Source: an uncultured Lachnospiraceae bacterium (GTDB lineage Bacteria > Bacillota > Clostridia > Lachnospirales > Lachnospiraceae). Taken from it: a stretch of DNA of 64,000 nucleotides. Below, piece after piece: positions 24,638-33,994 of the stretch. Positions within the stretch are counted from its first letter, which is position 1. Each line of letters opens with the position of its first letter. A program made the position numbers and the translations under genes. The notes under the pieces were generated by a model. The model was not told the origin of the DNA, ran no database searches, and was given only the letters and a program-made list of their open reading frames with translations. The stretch covers positions 1 through 64,000 of the forward strand of contig CANRZW010000006.1 of the NCBI GenBank assembly GCA_947644545.1, given 5' to 3'.

Positions 24638-25555
24638 TTACTTCTCAAATAACTGCTTAACATTTTCATCGGCCCATACTACCCTGTTCCGGCCAAGTTT
24701 CTTCGCATCGTACAACATGGCATCAGCTATTTTCAGATAGAAATCATAAGATTTATCGGCTTCCGGAATTACGGTAATACCCCCGATACTGACTGTGACC
24801 CACTCAGACACGGACGGATTGTGAGGAATATGCAGATCCTCTACCCCCTGGCGAATCATCTTAATATACTCAAATACTTTGCTCGAATCATCGCCAAGCA
24901 TAATTGCCACAAACTCCTCTCCCCCATAACGTGCAAAGAAGTCGGTACTGCGGTTCAGATAAGAAGATATCGTCTTCGCCACAGAGGCTATGGTCTTATC
25001 TCCGGCGGGATGTCCGAAAGTATCATTAAACGATTTAAAATGATCAATATCAAACATACAGATAGAGAAAGGAATCCGCAGGCGAACCGCATCCTGCCAC
25101 TTCTCTACACTGTACTCGTCATGCCGACGCCTGTTGGCAACTCCTGTCATCTGATCTGTCTTGGACTGCATTTCTACCTGTCTGCGGTAATTGTATAGCT
25201 TGATGTGGGTATCCACCCTTGCCTTAACGATCAGCGGACTAAACGGCTTACTGATATAATCAACCGCACCCAAAGTCAGCCCCCGCTGCTCATGCTCAAT
25301 ATCCGAGAGCGCTGTAATCATGATAACCGGAATTGTCTTCGTATTATTATCTTCCTGCAATATCTTAAGTAATGTAAAACCATCCATTCCCGGTAAGACC
25401 ACATCCAGCAGGATCAGAGAGTAGTTACCGGCACGTGCACGATCAAATCCCTCCTCTGCCGTCTGTTCGATAGTGATCTCATATTCATCACTCAAAATAT
25501 CGTTCAATTGGGTTGTCTGCAAAGGGCTGTCGTCAATGATCAATATTTTCTCCAT
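24638..25555 (-). CDS. Response regulator with GGDEF output (PleD-like diguanylate cyclase)
   Basis: A 305-residue protein. The receiver (1-120) starts MEKILIIDDSPLQTTQLND; the phosphoacceptor Asp is in SLILLDVVLPGMDGFTLL and the Lys in DYISKPFSPL. The GGDEF domain (about 135-300) has an intact RYGGEEF active site, and DHFKSFNDTFGHPAGDKTI supplies the metal and substrate residues. It should make cyclic di-GMP when phosphorylated. An RxxD product-inhibition site is not obvious. It follows the interrupted chemoreceptor by 55 bp. The neighbouring hybrid kinase is a plausible phosphodonor, which would link sugar-binding-protein sensing to c-di-GMP; that link is inference. Confidence 0.9.
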   Translation of the reverse strand: MEKILIIDDSPLQTTQLNDILSDEYEITIEQTAEEGFDRARAGNYSLILLDVVLPGMDGFTLLKILQEDNNTKTIPVIMITALSDIEHEQRGLTLGAVDYISKPFSPLIVKARVDTHIKLYNYRRQVEMQSKTDQMTGVANRRRHDEYSVEKWQDAVRLRIPFSICMFDIDHFKSFNDTFGHPAGDKTIASVAKTISSYLNRSTDFFARYGGEEFVAIMLGDDSSKVFEYIKMIRQGVEDLHIPHNPSVSEWVTVSIGGITVIPEADKSYDFYLKIADAMLYDAKKLGRNRVVWADENVKQLFEK

Positions 25556-25609
25556 ATTTACCTCTTCTTTCCTTCCTGCATTTGCTCACCGGGCTATTTA
25601 CTGCTCTGT

Positions 25610-27376
25610 TCATTCTAATGTAAATCCATTTACAATATCTTCCAGACTGTCTGCCATCTCTCTGTTCTCTTCGGCCTCATTCTGGATCTCCATTGCGATA
25701 TCTTCCGTACTCTCACTCTTTCTTACGATCTCATTAATGGCAATACTGTTCTCGCCGGAAATATTTTTGACATCCATAACATTGTCGAAGATCTGTGCGA
25801 TCGATCCCTGAAGATCCCTGACAAATGCACTCAGCTTCTCAATATCCTGCTTGATGGCTTCCACCGATACACTGTAATCATTGGATTTCTTCGCAAAATC
25901 ACCGAAACTTTCCAGAACTTCCCCTTCCATATACTGCAGGATCGACGACATGCACTGGTTCACCTCTTCAATACTGTCGTTGGAAGCCTCACACATCTTC
26001 TGGATACGCTCCGCGGTAGCTCTGGCAGTCTCCGCCAATTTGCTGATCTCAGCCGCCACTACGCCGAATCCTCTTCCCATCTCACCGGATCTGGCCGCTT
26101 CTATGGCCGCATTGATGGACAACAGATTTGTCTGGCTCGAAATATCCAGGATAGCCGACGCCATGCCGTTAATCTGCGACAGACTGTTCAGATTCTCCAA
26201 AGCGGCACGCACGGAATGCTTCGTCGTTACAAGCTGCGTGCTTGTATTCTCGAGGGACGCATTCGCACTCTCCCGCATCTGCACCGCATCTTCCATAATA
26301 TTATCACTGAATTTGGAACTGCTGTGCAGGCTGTCCGCCACATCACCGATACGGCTGCGCATACTGCCAATCTCGTCATTGATACTCTCGATCGCATTAT
26401 TCACATGATCCAGGCTGGCGGAAAGCTTTTGCGTCGTGGACATATTATTGCTCACACACTCCACCAGTTCCTTAGATGTCCCCCGCAGAGAAATTGCCTT
26501 TTCATTCAGCTTCGTACTGCACACTCTGAGCGTTCCCAGAATATGGTTCAGCGACTTAATCACCTGATCGGAGGCGGTAGCCATATCACCCAGATCGTCA
26601 TTTCTGTCGGCGTATTTATGCATCTCCCCCTTATCACTGATATTACAGTTTGCTATCTGCCGTAATGTACTGGTGATCGGTGAAAGAGGCTTCATAAACC
26701 GTGAAATGACAAAATACGTCAACATCATCTAAAAAGCCAATCCGCCGATACAGAGCGTCAACAGCTCAAATCTTGCCACATTCGCGGTGGCAAAGATCTC
26801 GTCTGCAGTATCCGTCAACAAAAACAGCCAGTCTCTGTCAGGAAAATAATGGTATGCAGCGATATGCTCTTTTCCTTCCTCAGAATACTCTGTGTAGTCT
26901 GTAAAATTAGACAGCCTGCTCTGCTTCACCTCATTCACAATATTAATTACAAATTCTTCTTCCGCTTTCTGTCCAAGCTTTTCCTCATCATCGTTGAAAA
27001 TATATTCGCCCGTCTGTGTATCACTGACATAGATTCCTTCCAGTCTCTCGATATCCTGACTGAATCTTTCCGTATACCCCTGCGCCGCCGCTACCGCTGC
27101 CGGATCCGCAGAATGTAATAACAGATTCGTGATCTCTCCTGCCCTGCTGTACGCAGTCAAATGACTTTCCGCTTCCCGCACATAACTTTCTATGATCTGT
27201 GATCGATCGTCAACGATCGTCTTCATACTTTCAATCGTATTTTCACGGATATTTCCCGTGATCGTCCTGCTCATAAAAATATACAGCACTGCGAATATGA
27301 TAATCTGAAGTGCCATGATATAGGATGTAATCCTGTAAGCTACTTTTTTCTTCTGCTTCATCCCTTTGATAACCAT
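25610..27376 (-). pseudogene. Methyl-accepting chemotaxis protein interrupted by an in-frame TAG
   Basis: Two reverse-strand open frames, 27376-26729 and 26728-25610, are in the same phase and separated only by a TAG (26731-26729). Together they make a normal chemoreceptor of about 588 codons: TM1 (YIMALQIIIFAVLYIF), a periplasm-side sensor to about 200, TM2 (LLTLCIGGLAF, stop, [11 protein letters not shown]), a HAMP-like linker ([15 protein letters not shown]), and the signalling domain with the hairpin tip [20 protein letters not shown]. The stop falls in TM2. Either the gene is inactivated, the stop is read through, or the second half starts at its own ATG right after the stop, giving a receptor without a sensor. 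A sequencing error is also possible. No frameshift is needed to restore it. Confidence 0.85.
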
Positions 27377-27495
27377 GCCTTTCTATCAGTCTGCAGGTTT
27401 GTCAGTTCAAACACAAACCTTTTATATATTATAACAAAAAATCTCTTCCGGGACAATTTTTCATTCCCTTCCTTATTCAATCCTCTCCTTTACTT

Positions 27496-29145
27496 TTAAC
27501 ACCGCAGCCGGTGCATCACTTCATTTCCTCCCGTTCCGAAATAGTCATGCAATATCTTATATTGCTTATAGAGCCTGTGATAGGCTTCTGTATTCTGCGG
27601 AATCGGTTCATATTTTATTTCCCCGGCCTTGCCCATTGCCCGCACAGCCTCCCCGATGGATGCATAACCGCCTGCCGAAACACCCGCAGCTGCTGCCGCA
27701 TAGACGGACGCGCCAAATGCAGAGCCCTGATCCGCAGAACTGGTAAAGATTGTTTTACCCAGCACATCTGCGTAGATTTGCATCATAAATGGATTCTTAC
27801 CCACAATACCGCCGCAGGCATAAAGCTCCTTCGCCATAATGCCGCCCTGCTCGAATTCCTCAAAGATCGCGCGCATTCCAAAAGCTGTCGCTTCCAGAAG
27901 AGCCCGGTAGATTTCCTCCGGTCTGGTCCTCAGCGTCAGTCCCACAATCAGACCGGAAAGCCTCGCATCCGCCAGACAGGAACGATTACCGTTCCACCAG
28001 TCTAAAGCCACCAGACCACTCTCCCCGGGAGCAAGCCGCCCTGCCTTCTCACAAAGCAGCGAATGAATGGAAATACCCCGCTCCGCCGCCTCTTTCTCAT
28101 AACGCCCCGGCACACAATTACTCACAAACCAGTCGAAAAGATCACCCACCGCACTCTGTCCTGCCTCATAAGCATAAAGCCCCGGAAGGACCGCGTTCTT
28201 CACACAACCGGAAATACCCTTTATGTAAGACAACCGCTCCGAACATAGCAACATACAACAGGAAGTCCCAAGGATCATCAATGCCTTATCGGGACCGTCA
28301 ATGCCTGCTGAAGGCACTGCCACATGAGCATCGATCAAGGAAGCCGCCACCGCCGTTCCCTCCTGCAGACCAAGCCTGTCAGCCGCCTCCTTCGTCAATC
28401 GGCCGGCACACTCTCCCACCTGTATCTCCCGCCCTCGCAATTTCTTCCTCAGATCCGAAAGCAGCGGGTGGAGCATCCTCAGAAAATCTTCCGACGGATA
28501 TCCGTCCTCCTCATTCCACAACAGCTTATAACCCGCATGGCACATGCAGCGCGTTACCTCTCCGGTCAGCAGATAGACAAGATAATCGCTCACTTCCATG
28601 AAATTGTCAGTGGCTTCGTAGATATCCGGCGCTTTCCCGGCAATCTCCAGAAGCTTCGGCAGCATCCACTCCGCATTCACCTTTCCGCCGCAGCGCATCA
28701 GGAACTTCTCCTGACGCTCCTTCGCAAGCGCGGTAATCCGGTCCGCCTCTTCCTGCGCACCATGATGTTTCCAAAGTTTCAACTGCGCATGAGGATTTCG
28801 TCTGTACTCTTCCTTCTTACAAAGTGGTGTTCCGTTTTCCAGAAGCGGTAAAAAGGTGGAGGAGGTAGCGTCAATGCCAATCCCGATCACATCCTCCGCC
28901 CGGCAGCCGGATTCCTTCACCACCTGCTTAATCGTACAATACATGGTCTCCACGTAATCGTCAATCTCCTGCAAGGCAAAGTCGGCGGGCAGTTCTTCGC
29001 TGAGAATACCATGCGGATAAGAACAGACACTCTCGGCTACCACCTTACCACTGTCTGTGGCGACAAGGACTGCTCTCGCCGAAAGCGTGCCGTAATCCAG
29101 GCCGATCACATATTTTGTTGTTTGCATTTCACAGATATTTTCCAT
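27496..29145 (-). CDS. araB: Ribulokinase-type FGGY carbohydrate kinase
   Basis: About 549 residues from the ATG at 29145, which follows GAGGACTGCT. The N-terminal phosphate loop is YVIGLDYGTLSARAVLV, the substrate region includes GIGIDATSSTFLPL, and the C-terminal ATPase part has ACGGIVGKNPFMMQIYADVL, the ribulokinase form of the FGGY signature. The size fits AraB (about 550), longer than xylulokinase or glycerol kinase. It phosphorylates L-ribulose to L-ribulose-5-phosphate. The adjacent araM-type gene recalls the Bacillus ara operon, but araA and araD are not in the window, so a related pentulose or polyol substrate cannot be excluded. Confidence 0.85.
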   Translation of the reverse strand: MENICEMQTTKYVIGLDYGTLSARAVLVATDSGKVVAESVCSYPHGILSEELPADFALQEIDDYVETMYCTIKQVVKESGCRAEDVIGIGIDATSSTFLPLLENGTPLCKKEEYRRNPHAQLKLWKHHGAQEEADRITALAKERQEKFLMRCGGKVNAEWMLPKLLEIAGKAPDIYEATDNFMEVSDYLVYLLTGEVTRCMCHAGYKLLWNEEDGYPSEDFLRMLHPLLSDLRKKLRGREIQVGECAGRLTKEAADRLGLQEGTAVAASLIDAHVAVPSAGIDGPDKALMILGTSCCMLLCSERLSYIKGISGCVKNAVLPGLYAYEAGQSAVGDLFDWFVSNCVPGRYEKEAAERGISIHSLLCEKAGRLAPGESGLVALDWWNGNRSCLADARLSGLIVGLTLRTRPEEIYRALLEATAFGMRAIFEEFEQGGIMAKELYACGGIVGKNPFMMQIYADVLGKTIFTSSADQGSAFGASVYAAAAAGVSAGGYASIGEAVRAMGKAGEIKYEPIPQNTEAYHRLYKQYKILHDYFGTGGNEVMHRLRC

Positions 29146-29212
29146 AGCAGTCCTCATTTCCGTATACTGCTCTTGTTCTGTTCCCGTTATTCAGATAGAC
29201 TGTGTATACAGT

Positions 29213-30580
29213 TTACCGGCAATATTTCTCTACAAGCAGCTCCGCCTCTTCATCAAGCTTACCGATATCCCACATTAACTGCAGAATGGTATAGCGATCG
29301 CGAAGCTCCTTGCCGTAACGTATGCTGTCAGATACATATTGATTCGGAATACCTACATCAGCAGGTACTTTAGCCGCACCCATCTTAGCTAATACCTGGT
29401 AAATCTCATCTGCTTTCGGCGCCGTCTTCGCCAATGCCTGAATCTCATCCCATCTCTCTTCAATAACTAAGAGGCGTCCTGACAGGTTCTCCGGATCATT
29501 CTTCTTCGCTTTCTTCTCCAACTCAATGATTCCATCCGCACCATCCCGATAACAGCGGCGCATCTCCTGTTCCCATTCCTCCATACTGAGACGATTTGCA
29601 ATATTCGCACGGACCGCATCAAAATCCGGTCTCTCCATCTCTGCCAGCGCGTTGTAGAGCTCCAACATCAGTACGGTGCCGATTCCCACCTTAGTGCCAT
29701 GCAGTACGGCCGGAATCCCATCGAAAAGGAACTGCATCTCCCAATAATGAGACTGATGATGTTCCGCACCGGAGGCCGGACGGGAATTGCCGGAGAAATC
29801 CATGGCTATACCGGAAAGTACAAGCGCCTCCGTCAGCACCGAAACAGCCTGATCGTCGTGTGACGCCAACCCCTTCGTGCTTTCCATCGTCTGATCTACA
29901 GCCGTCCGCATAATATCCGCAATCGTTTCACAGTAATATTCATCATTTACGATATGGGAAAGCTTCCAGTCGAGAAGGCAGTTATATTTGCCGAGAATAT
30001 CCGCCGCACCCGCCGCCAACATCTTAAGCGGGGCCTTCGTCATAATATCCGCATCACAGACCAACACCAATGGCTCCTGTGCGGAAAAAGTGATCTTCAT
30101 ATTGTGAAAAACTAAAGGCGCCACACCACTCACAAGGCCATCCATAGAAGGAGCTGTCGCAACTAGCAGGAAAGGCCTGCCGGTAATATAGCTGAAATAG
30201 CGGCCAAGATCGTTGATCGTACCGGTACCGATCGAAATGATAATATCCGCATCCTTGTCATTGGCCATCGCAATACTGCCAAGCGCATTTTCATCTGCCG
30301 GCAGATCACTGTTCTCAGGACTCTTTAATACATGAGATGTGAAAGAGATTCCCGCTTTCTGCAGCACTTCCTCCGTCTGACAGCCCGCAATCTCATGAGT
30401 ATGAGTGTCCGAAATCAGATAAGGCCTGACATAACCCAGCTGAGACAGAAGCTTTGGCAGCTTCTTTATCGCACCCGGCTCGAAGATATAGTGTGCGAAC
30501 AGAGAACTGTGTGTCCGTCCGCAGCCACACTCAAAACTGCAGTTTAAATAAGGTTCGATTGATTTCGATTGACTTGACAT
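29213..30580 (-). CDS. araM: sn-Glycerol-1-phosphate dehydrogenase (AraM/EgsA family)
   Basis: About 455 residues from the ATG at 30580 (MSSQSKSIEPYLNCSF), preceded by GGTGGAATTACT; the longer frame to 30688 runs through the purF terminator. Family marks are the NAD loop IISIGTGTINDLGRYFSYIT, the segment LVATAPSMDGLVSGVAPLV, and the metal ligands in SGAEHHQSHYWEMQF and HGTKVGIGTVLML. It reduces dihydroxyacetone phosphate to glycerol-1-phosphate, with Ni or Zn. Co-location with an araB-type kinase mirrors the Bacillus ara operon; the metabolic reason for that pairing is not settled. It lies 67 bp upstream of araB and probably shares its transcript. Confidence 0.88.
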   Translation of the reverse strand: MSSQSKSIEPYLNCSFECGCGRTHSSLFAHYIFEPGAIKKLPKLLSQLGYVRPYLISDTHTHEIAGCQTEEVLQKAGISFTSHVLKSPENSDLPADENALGSIAMANDKDADIIISIGTGTINDLGRYFSYITGRPFLLVATAPSMDGLVSGVAPLVFHNMKITFSAQEPLVLVCDADIMTKAPLKMLAAGAADILGKYNCLLDWKLSHIVNDEYYCETIADIMRTAVDQTMESTKGLASHDDQAVSVLTEALVLSGIAMDFSGNSRPASGAEHHQSHYWEMQFLFDGIPAVLHGTKVGIGTVLMLELYNALAEMERPDFDAVRANIANRLSMEEWEQEMRRCYRDGADGIIELEKKAKKNDPENLSGRLLVIEERWDEIQALAKTAPKADEIYQVLAKMGAAKVPADVGIPNQYVSDSIRYGKELRDRYTILQLMWDIGKLDEEAELLVEKYCR

Positions 30581-30614
30581 AGTAATTCCACCAATTCCTT
30601 TCTTTTGTCGCATT

Positions 30615-30657
30615 ATAATAAAAAGCATTGAAATATCCAATGATTTCAATGCTTTTT
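30615..30657 (-). terminator. Terminator of the glnN-amt-purF operon
   Basis: On the reverse strand AAAAAGCATTGAAAT (30643-30657) pairs with ATTTCAATGCTTTTT (30620-30634), followed by TTATTATAAT. It lies after the purF stop at 30731. Confidence 0.8.
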
Positions 30658-30730
30658 CGTCAATAGCAAAAATTAACAGAATCACCATCTGATCTTTATG
30701 CTAATCCAAGCAGATTATCATCAGATAGTG

Positions 30731-32224
30731 TTATTTTACCACAGCACACACCTGCTGACAATAAGAATGGGGTTCGTCAATTGCTTTCTTTATAATATTG
30801 CTTTCCATGCCTTTCTCTTTATCCGATAATCGCTGTTCAAACCGATCCTTTCCTATGTCGGCAGGTATTTTTGTCGGATAGTCTCCACTGAAACAGGCAG
30901 TACAGCAATTGCAGTTACCGGTAAGCATTGGAAGCTTTTCTACCGGAAGATAACCCAGAGAGTCTGCGCCAATCCGGCCGGCAATTTCGGCCGCTGTATA
31001 TTTGCAGGCTATCAAGTGTTCTTCAGAGTCAATATCCGTCCCATAGTAGCAAGGATGCAGAAACGGCGGCGAGGATACCCTCATATGTATTTCTTTCGCA
31101 CCTGCCTCTCTGAGTAATTTTACAATACGGCCGCTGGTAGTTCCTCGTACGATGGAATCGTCAATCAACACTACCCGTTTACCCTTAACGGCATCTTCGA
31201 TTGCAGAAAGTTTAATTTTCACTTTATCAAGCCGATCTCCCGGCGTTATGAAGGTTCTGCCGACATACTTGTTCTTTATAAATCCCATGCCATAAGGAAT
31301 ACCTGACATATGACTGTAACCCAGCGCCGCGTCAAGTCCGGAATCCGGCACCCCGATTACGAGATCCGCCTCCACCGGATGCGTTTTTGCAAGAACAGAA
31401 CCTGCTTTGATTCTTGTGGCATGAACCGAAACGCCGTCGATTACCGAATCGGAACGGGCAAAATAGATATACTCGAAAACACAAAGCTTCTTCTGCCTTT
31501 TGCCGCAATGTTCTTTTCGGGAAATAACACCGTTCTTACCGAAAACAAGAATCTCTCCGGGTTCCACATCGCGAATAACTTCACCTCCGACCGCTTTAAT
31601 GGCACAGCTCTCAGAAGCTGCCACATACAGGCCGTCGCTTGTTTTTCCGTAGCAGAGAGGACGGAACCCATAAGGATCCCTGGCGCAGATCAGTTTTTGC
31701 GGCGACATCACTATTAAAGAATAGGCCCCGTCAAGTATATTCATGGCGCTGCTTATGGCATCCTCAATTGAGGTTGTCTTCAGGCGTTCTTTTGTAATGA
31801 TATAAGCAATGATTTCGGTATCGCTTGTAGTATGAAAAATAGCGCCAGACAGCTCAAGCTCGTTACGCAATTTCACCGCATTTGAAAGATTTCCGTTATG
31901 CGCCAATGCCATTCTGCCCTTTTGATGGTTGACCTCAATGGGCTGGCAATTATTTCGATTCGTCCCTCCGGTAGTACCATAACGCACGTGTGCTGCCGCC
32001 ATTCTTCCTACCGGCATACGAGACAAAACGTTTTCCGAAAATACTTCACTGACTAGCCCCAGATCCTTATGGGATGCGAACAAGCCATCATCATTGACTA
32101 CAATTCCACAGCTTTCCTGACCTCTGTGTTGGAGTGCATAAAGACCATAATAAGATATACTTGCGACATCACAGATTTCAGGAGCCATAATACCAAACAC
32201 GCCGCATTCTTCACGAACACCCAT
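30731..32224 (-). CDS. purF: Amidophosphoribosyltransferase
   Basis: A 497-residue class II glutamine amidotransferase. A six-residue propeptide (MGVREE) precedes the nucleophile Cys of CGVFGIMAPE. The phosphoribosyltransferase loop is VVLIDDSIVRGTTSGR near residue 350, and cysteines near the C-terminus (GNCNCCTACFSGDYP) are probable [4Fe-4S] ligands as in the Bacillus enzyme. It makes 5-phosphoribosylamine from PRPP and glutamine, the first step of purine synthesis. No other pur genes are near; it is the third gene after glnN and amt (42 bp gap), so its expression appears tied to nitrogen supply. The start follows GGAGGCAAGGT. Confidence 0.95.
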   Translation of the reverse strand: MGVREECGVFGIMAPEICDVASISYYGLYALQHRGQESCGIVVNDDGLFASHKDLGLVSEVFSENVLSRMPVGRMAAAHVRYGTTGGTNRNNCQPIEVNHQKGRMALAHNGNLSNAVKLRNELELSGAIFHTTSDTEIIAYIITKERLKTTSIEDAISSAMNILDGAYSLIVMSPQKLICARDPYGFRPLCYGKTSDGLYVAASESCAIKAVGGEVIRDVEPGEILVFGKNGVISRKEHCGKRQKKLCVFEYIYFARSDSVIDGVSVHATRIKAGSVLAKTHPVEADLVIGVPDSGLDAALGYSHMSGIPYGMGFIKNKYVGRTFITPGDRLDKVKIKLSAIEDAVKGKRVVLIDDSIVRGTTSGRIVKLLREAGAKEIHMRVSSPPFLHPCYYGTDIDSEEHLIACKYTAAEIAGRIGADSLGYLPVEKLPMLTGNCNCCTACFSGDYPTKIPADIGKDRFEQRLSDKEKGMESNIIKKAIDEPHSYCQQVCAVVK

Positions 32225-32266
32225 ACCTTGCCTCCCATAACTTTTGTACCGAAAAAGTGTTCATAC

Positions 32267-33979
32267 TCATTCTACATCCTGCAAAGCATCATAGCCCTCT
32301 TCACCTGTACGAACCTTCACAATATTTTCAACATCGTAAACGAAAATCTTTCCGTCACCGATATGACCGGTATAAAGAACCTTTTTTGCAGTTTCTATTA
32401 CATTACGAACAGGAACCGCACTCACAACAATGTCAACCTGTATTTTAGGCAGCAGATTAGCTTCTACCCGAACGCCACGATAGTATTCCGGCTTGCCCTT
32501 TTGCACACCACAGCCAAGAACGTGAGAAACCGTCATGCCGGTAATGCCAATATCCATCATTGCATTTTTCAGAGCCTCAAAACGAGATTCCTTACAGATG
32601 ACCTCAATCTTTGTAAATTTAGGCGTACCATCATCAAAGGCCGGTATCTTCTTTACAGGGACAGCCTCTGCTACGGGAACATCCCCCGAAACTGCCACAT
32701 ACCTGTCTTCATCTTCTACAGTTGTATCCGGAAGCATGGCAAATCCCGCATAAGCAGTCAGCAAACCATGCTCTGATACATCAAGGCCTGCAAGTTCATC
32801 TTCCTTGTCGGCACGTAGACCGATGGTATACTTAATAACCAGGAACACGATCGTAATAACGATGGCGACATAGGCTGCTACAGAGAGGACACCGAGACAC
32901 TGAACACCGAGAAAATGAAATCCGCCGCCGTAGAACAAACCTTTTTCGGTTGTAACGCCGGTTGCAAAGAAACCGGTAAGAACCGTGCCAAGCGCACCAC
33001 ATACACAATGAACGGAAACGGCGCCAACCGGATCGTCAATCTTTGCAACCTTATCGAAAAATTCAACTGAAAATACAATTACCGCACCACAGATAAGACC
33101 GATAACGGCTGCACCTAATGAATTTACCGCATCACAGCCTGCGGTAATGCCCACTAAACCGGCAAGGGCTGCATTGTAGGTCATGGATACATCCGGCTTT
33201 TTATAACGAATCCAGGTAATGGCCAGAGTCGTACAGCAGGCAGCCGCGGCAGAGAGATTTGTGTTAAAGAATACGCGTCCCGCAGTTTCCATCAAGGCAT
33301 CGCTGTCCATACCGACGGTAGAAGCCCCGTTAAATCCAAACCAGCAAAACCAAAGGATAAACACACCGAGAGCCGCAAATGTAATATTATGACCAAGAAT
33401 TGCACGGGGTTTTCCGTCTTTATCAAACTTACCGATACGAGGACCAAGAATTGCGGCGCCGATCATTGCGCAGACACCTCCCACCATATGCACTGCCACC
33501 GAACCGGCAAAATCATGGAAACCAAGCTGGCTTAGCCAACCGCCTCCCCAAATCCAATGACCGGAAATCGGATAAATAAGCAGCGAAATAGATGCCGAAT
33601 AAATACAGTAAGCGCTGAATTTTGTTCTTTCTGCCATTGCACCCGATACGATGGTGGCAGATGTTGCACAGAAAACCGTCTGGAAGATAGCAAATGCCCA
33701 AAGTGGGACACCTTCCGGCAGAATATGACTGTAATTTCCCATAATTAACGGGTCAATCGTTCCGAATAGGGCAGTCCCGCTGCCAAACATCAGTCCAAAT
33801 CCTACCAGCCAAAAGGCCGGAGTTCCGATACTGAAGTCCATAAGATTTTTCATCAAAATATTACCTGTATTCTTTGCTCTTGTAAATCCGGCTTCGCAGA
33901 GAGAAAATCCGGCCTGCATAAAAAATACGAGCGCGGCGCCTATAAGTACCCAAATTGTGTTTACCGAACTATATATCAT
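32267..33979 (-). CDS. amt: Ammonium transporter fused to a C-terminal PII domain
   Basis: A 570-residue fusion. Residues 1 to about 400 are an Amt channel with 11 expected membrane segments (VFFMQAGFSLCEAGFTRAKN, ATIVSGAMAERTKFSAY, FNGASTVGMD, DDPVGAVSVHCVCGALGTVL). After a Val/Pro/Asp-rich linker, residues about 455-565 are a GlnB/GlnK-type PII domain (KFTKIEVICKESRFEALKNA, T-loop KGKPEYYRGVRVEANLLPK, HIGDGKIFVYDVENIVKVRT). The T-loop Tyr of YRG is retained. PII normally blocks Amt by inserting the T-loop, so here the regulator is covalently attached. It starts 15 bp after glnN. Confidence 0.95.
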   Translation of the reverse strand: MIYSSVNTIWVLIGAALVFFMQAGFSLCEAGFTRAKNTGNILMKNLMDFSIGTPAFWLVGFGLMFGSGTALFGTIDPLIMGNYSHILPEGVPLWAFAIFQTVFCATSATIVSGAMAERTKFSAYCIYSASISLLIYPISGHWIWGGGWLSQLGFHDFAGSVAVHMVGGVCAMIGAAILGPRIGKFDKDGKPRAILGHNITFAALGVFILWFCWFGFNGASTVGMDSDALMETAGRVFFNTNLSAAAACCTTLAITWIRYKKPDVSMTYNAALAGLVGITAGCDAVNSLGAAVIGLICGAVIVFSVEFFDKVAKIDDPVGAVSVHCVCGALGTVLTGFFATGVTTEKGLFYGGGFHFLGVQCLGVLSVAAYVAIVITIVFLVIKYTIGLRADKEDELAGLDVSEHGLLTAYAGFAMLPDTTVEDEDRYVAVSGDVPVAEAVPVKKIPAFDDGTPKFTKIEVICKESRFEALKNAMMDIGITGMTVSHVLGCGVQKGKPEYYRGVRVEANLLPKIQVDIVVSAVPVRNVIETAKKVLYTGHIGDGKIFVYDVENIVKVRTGEEGYDALQDVE

Positions 33980-33994
33980 AATAAATTTCCTCCT

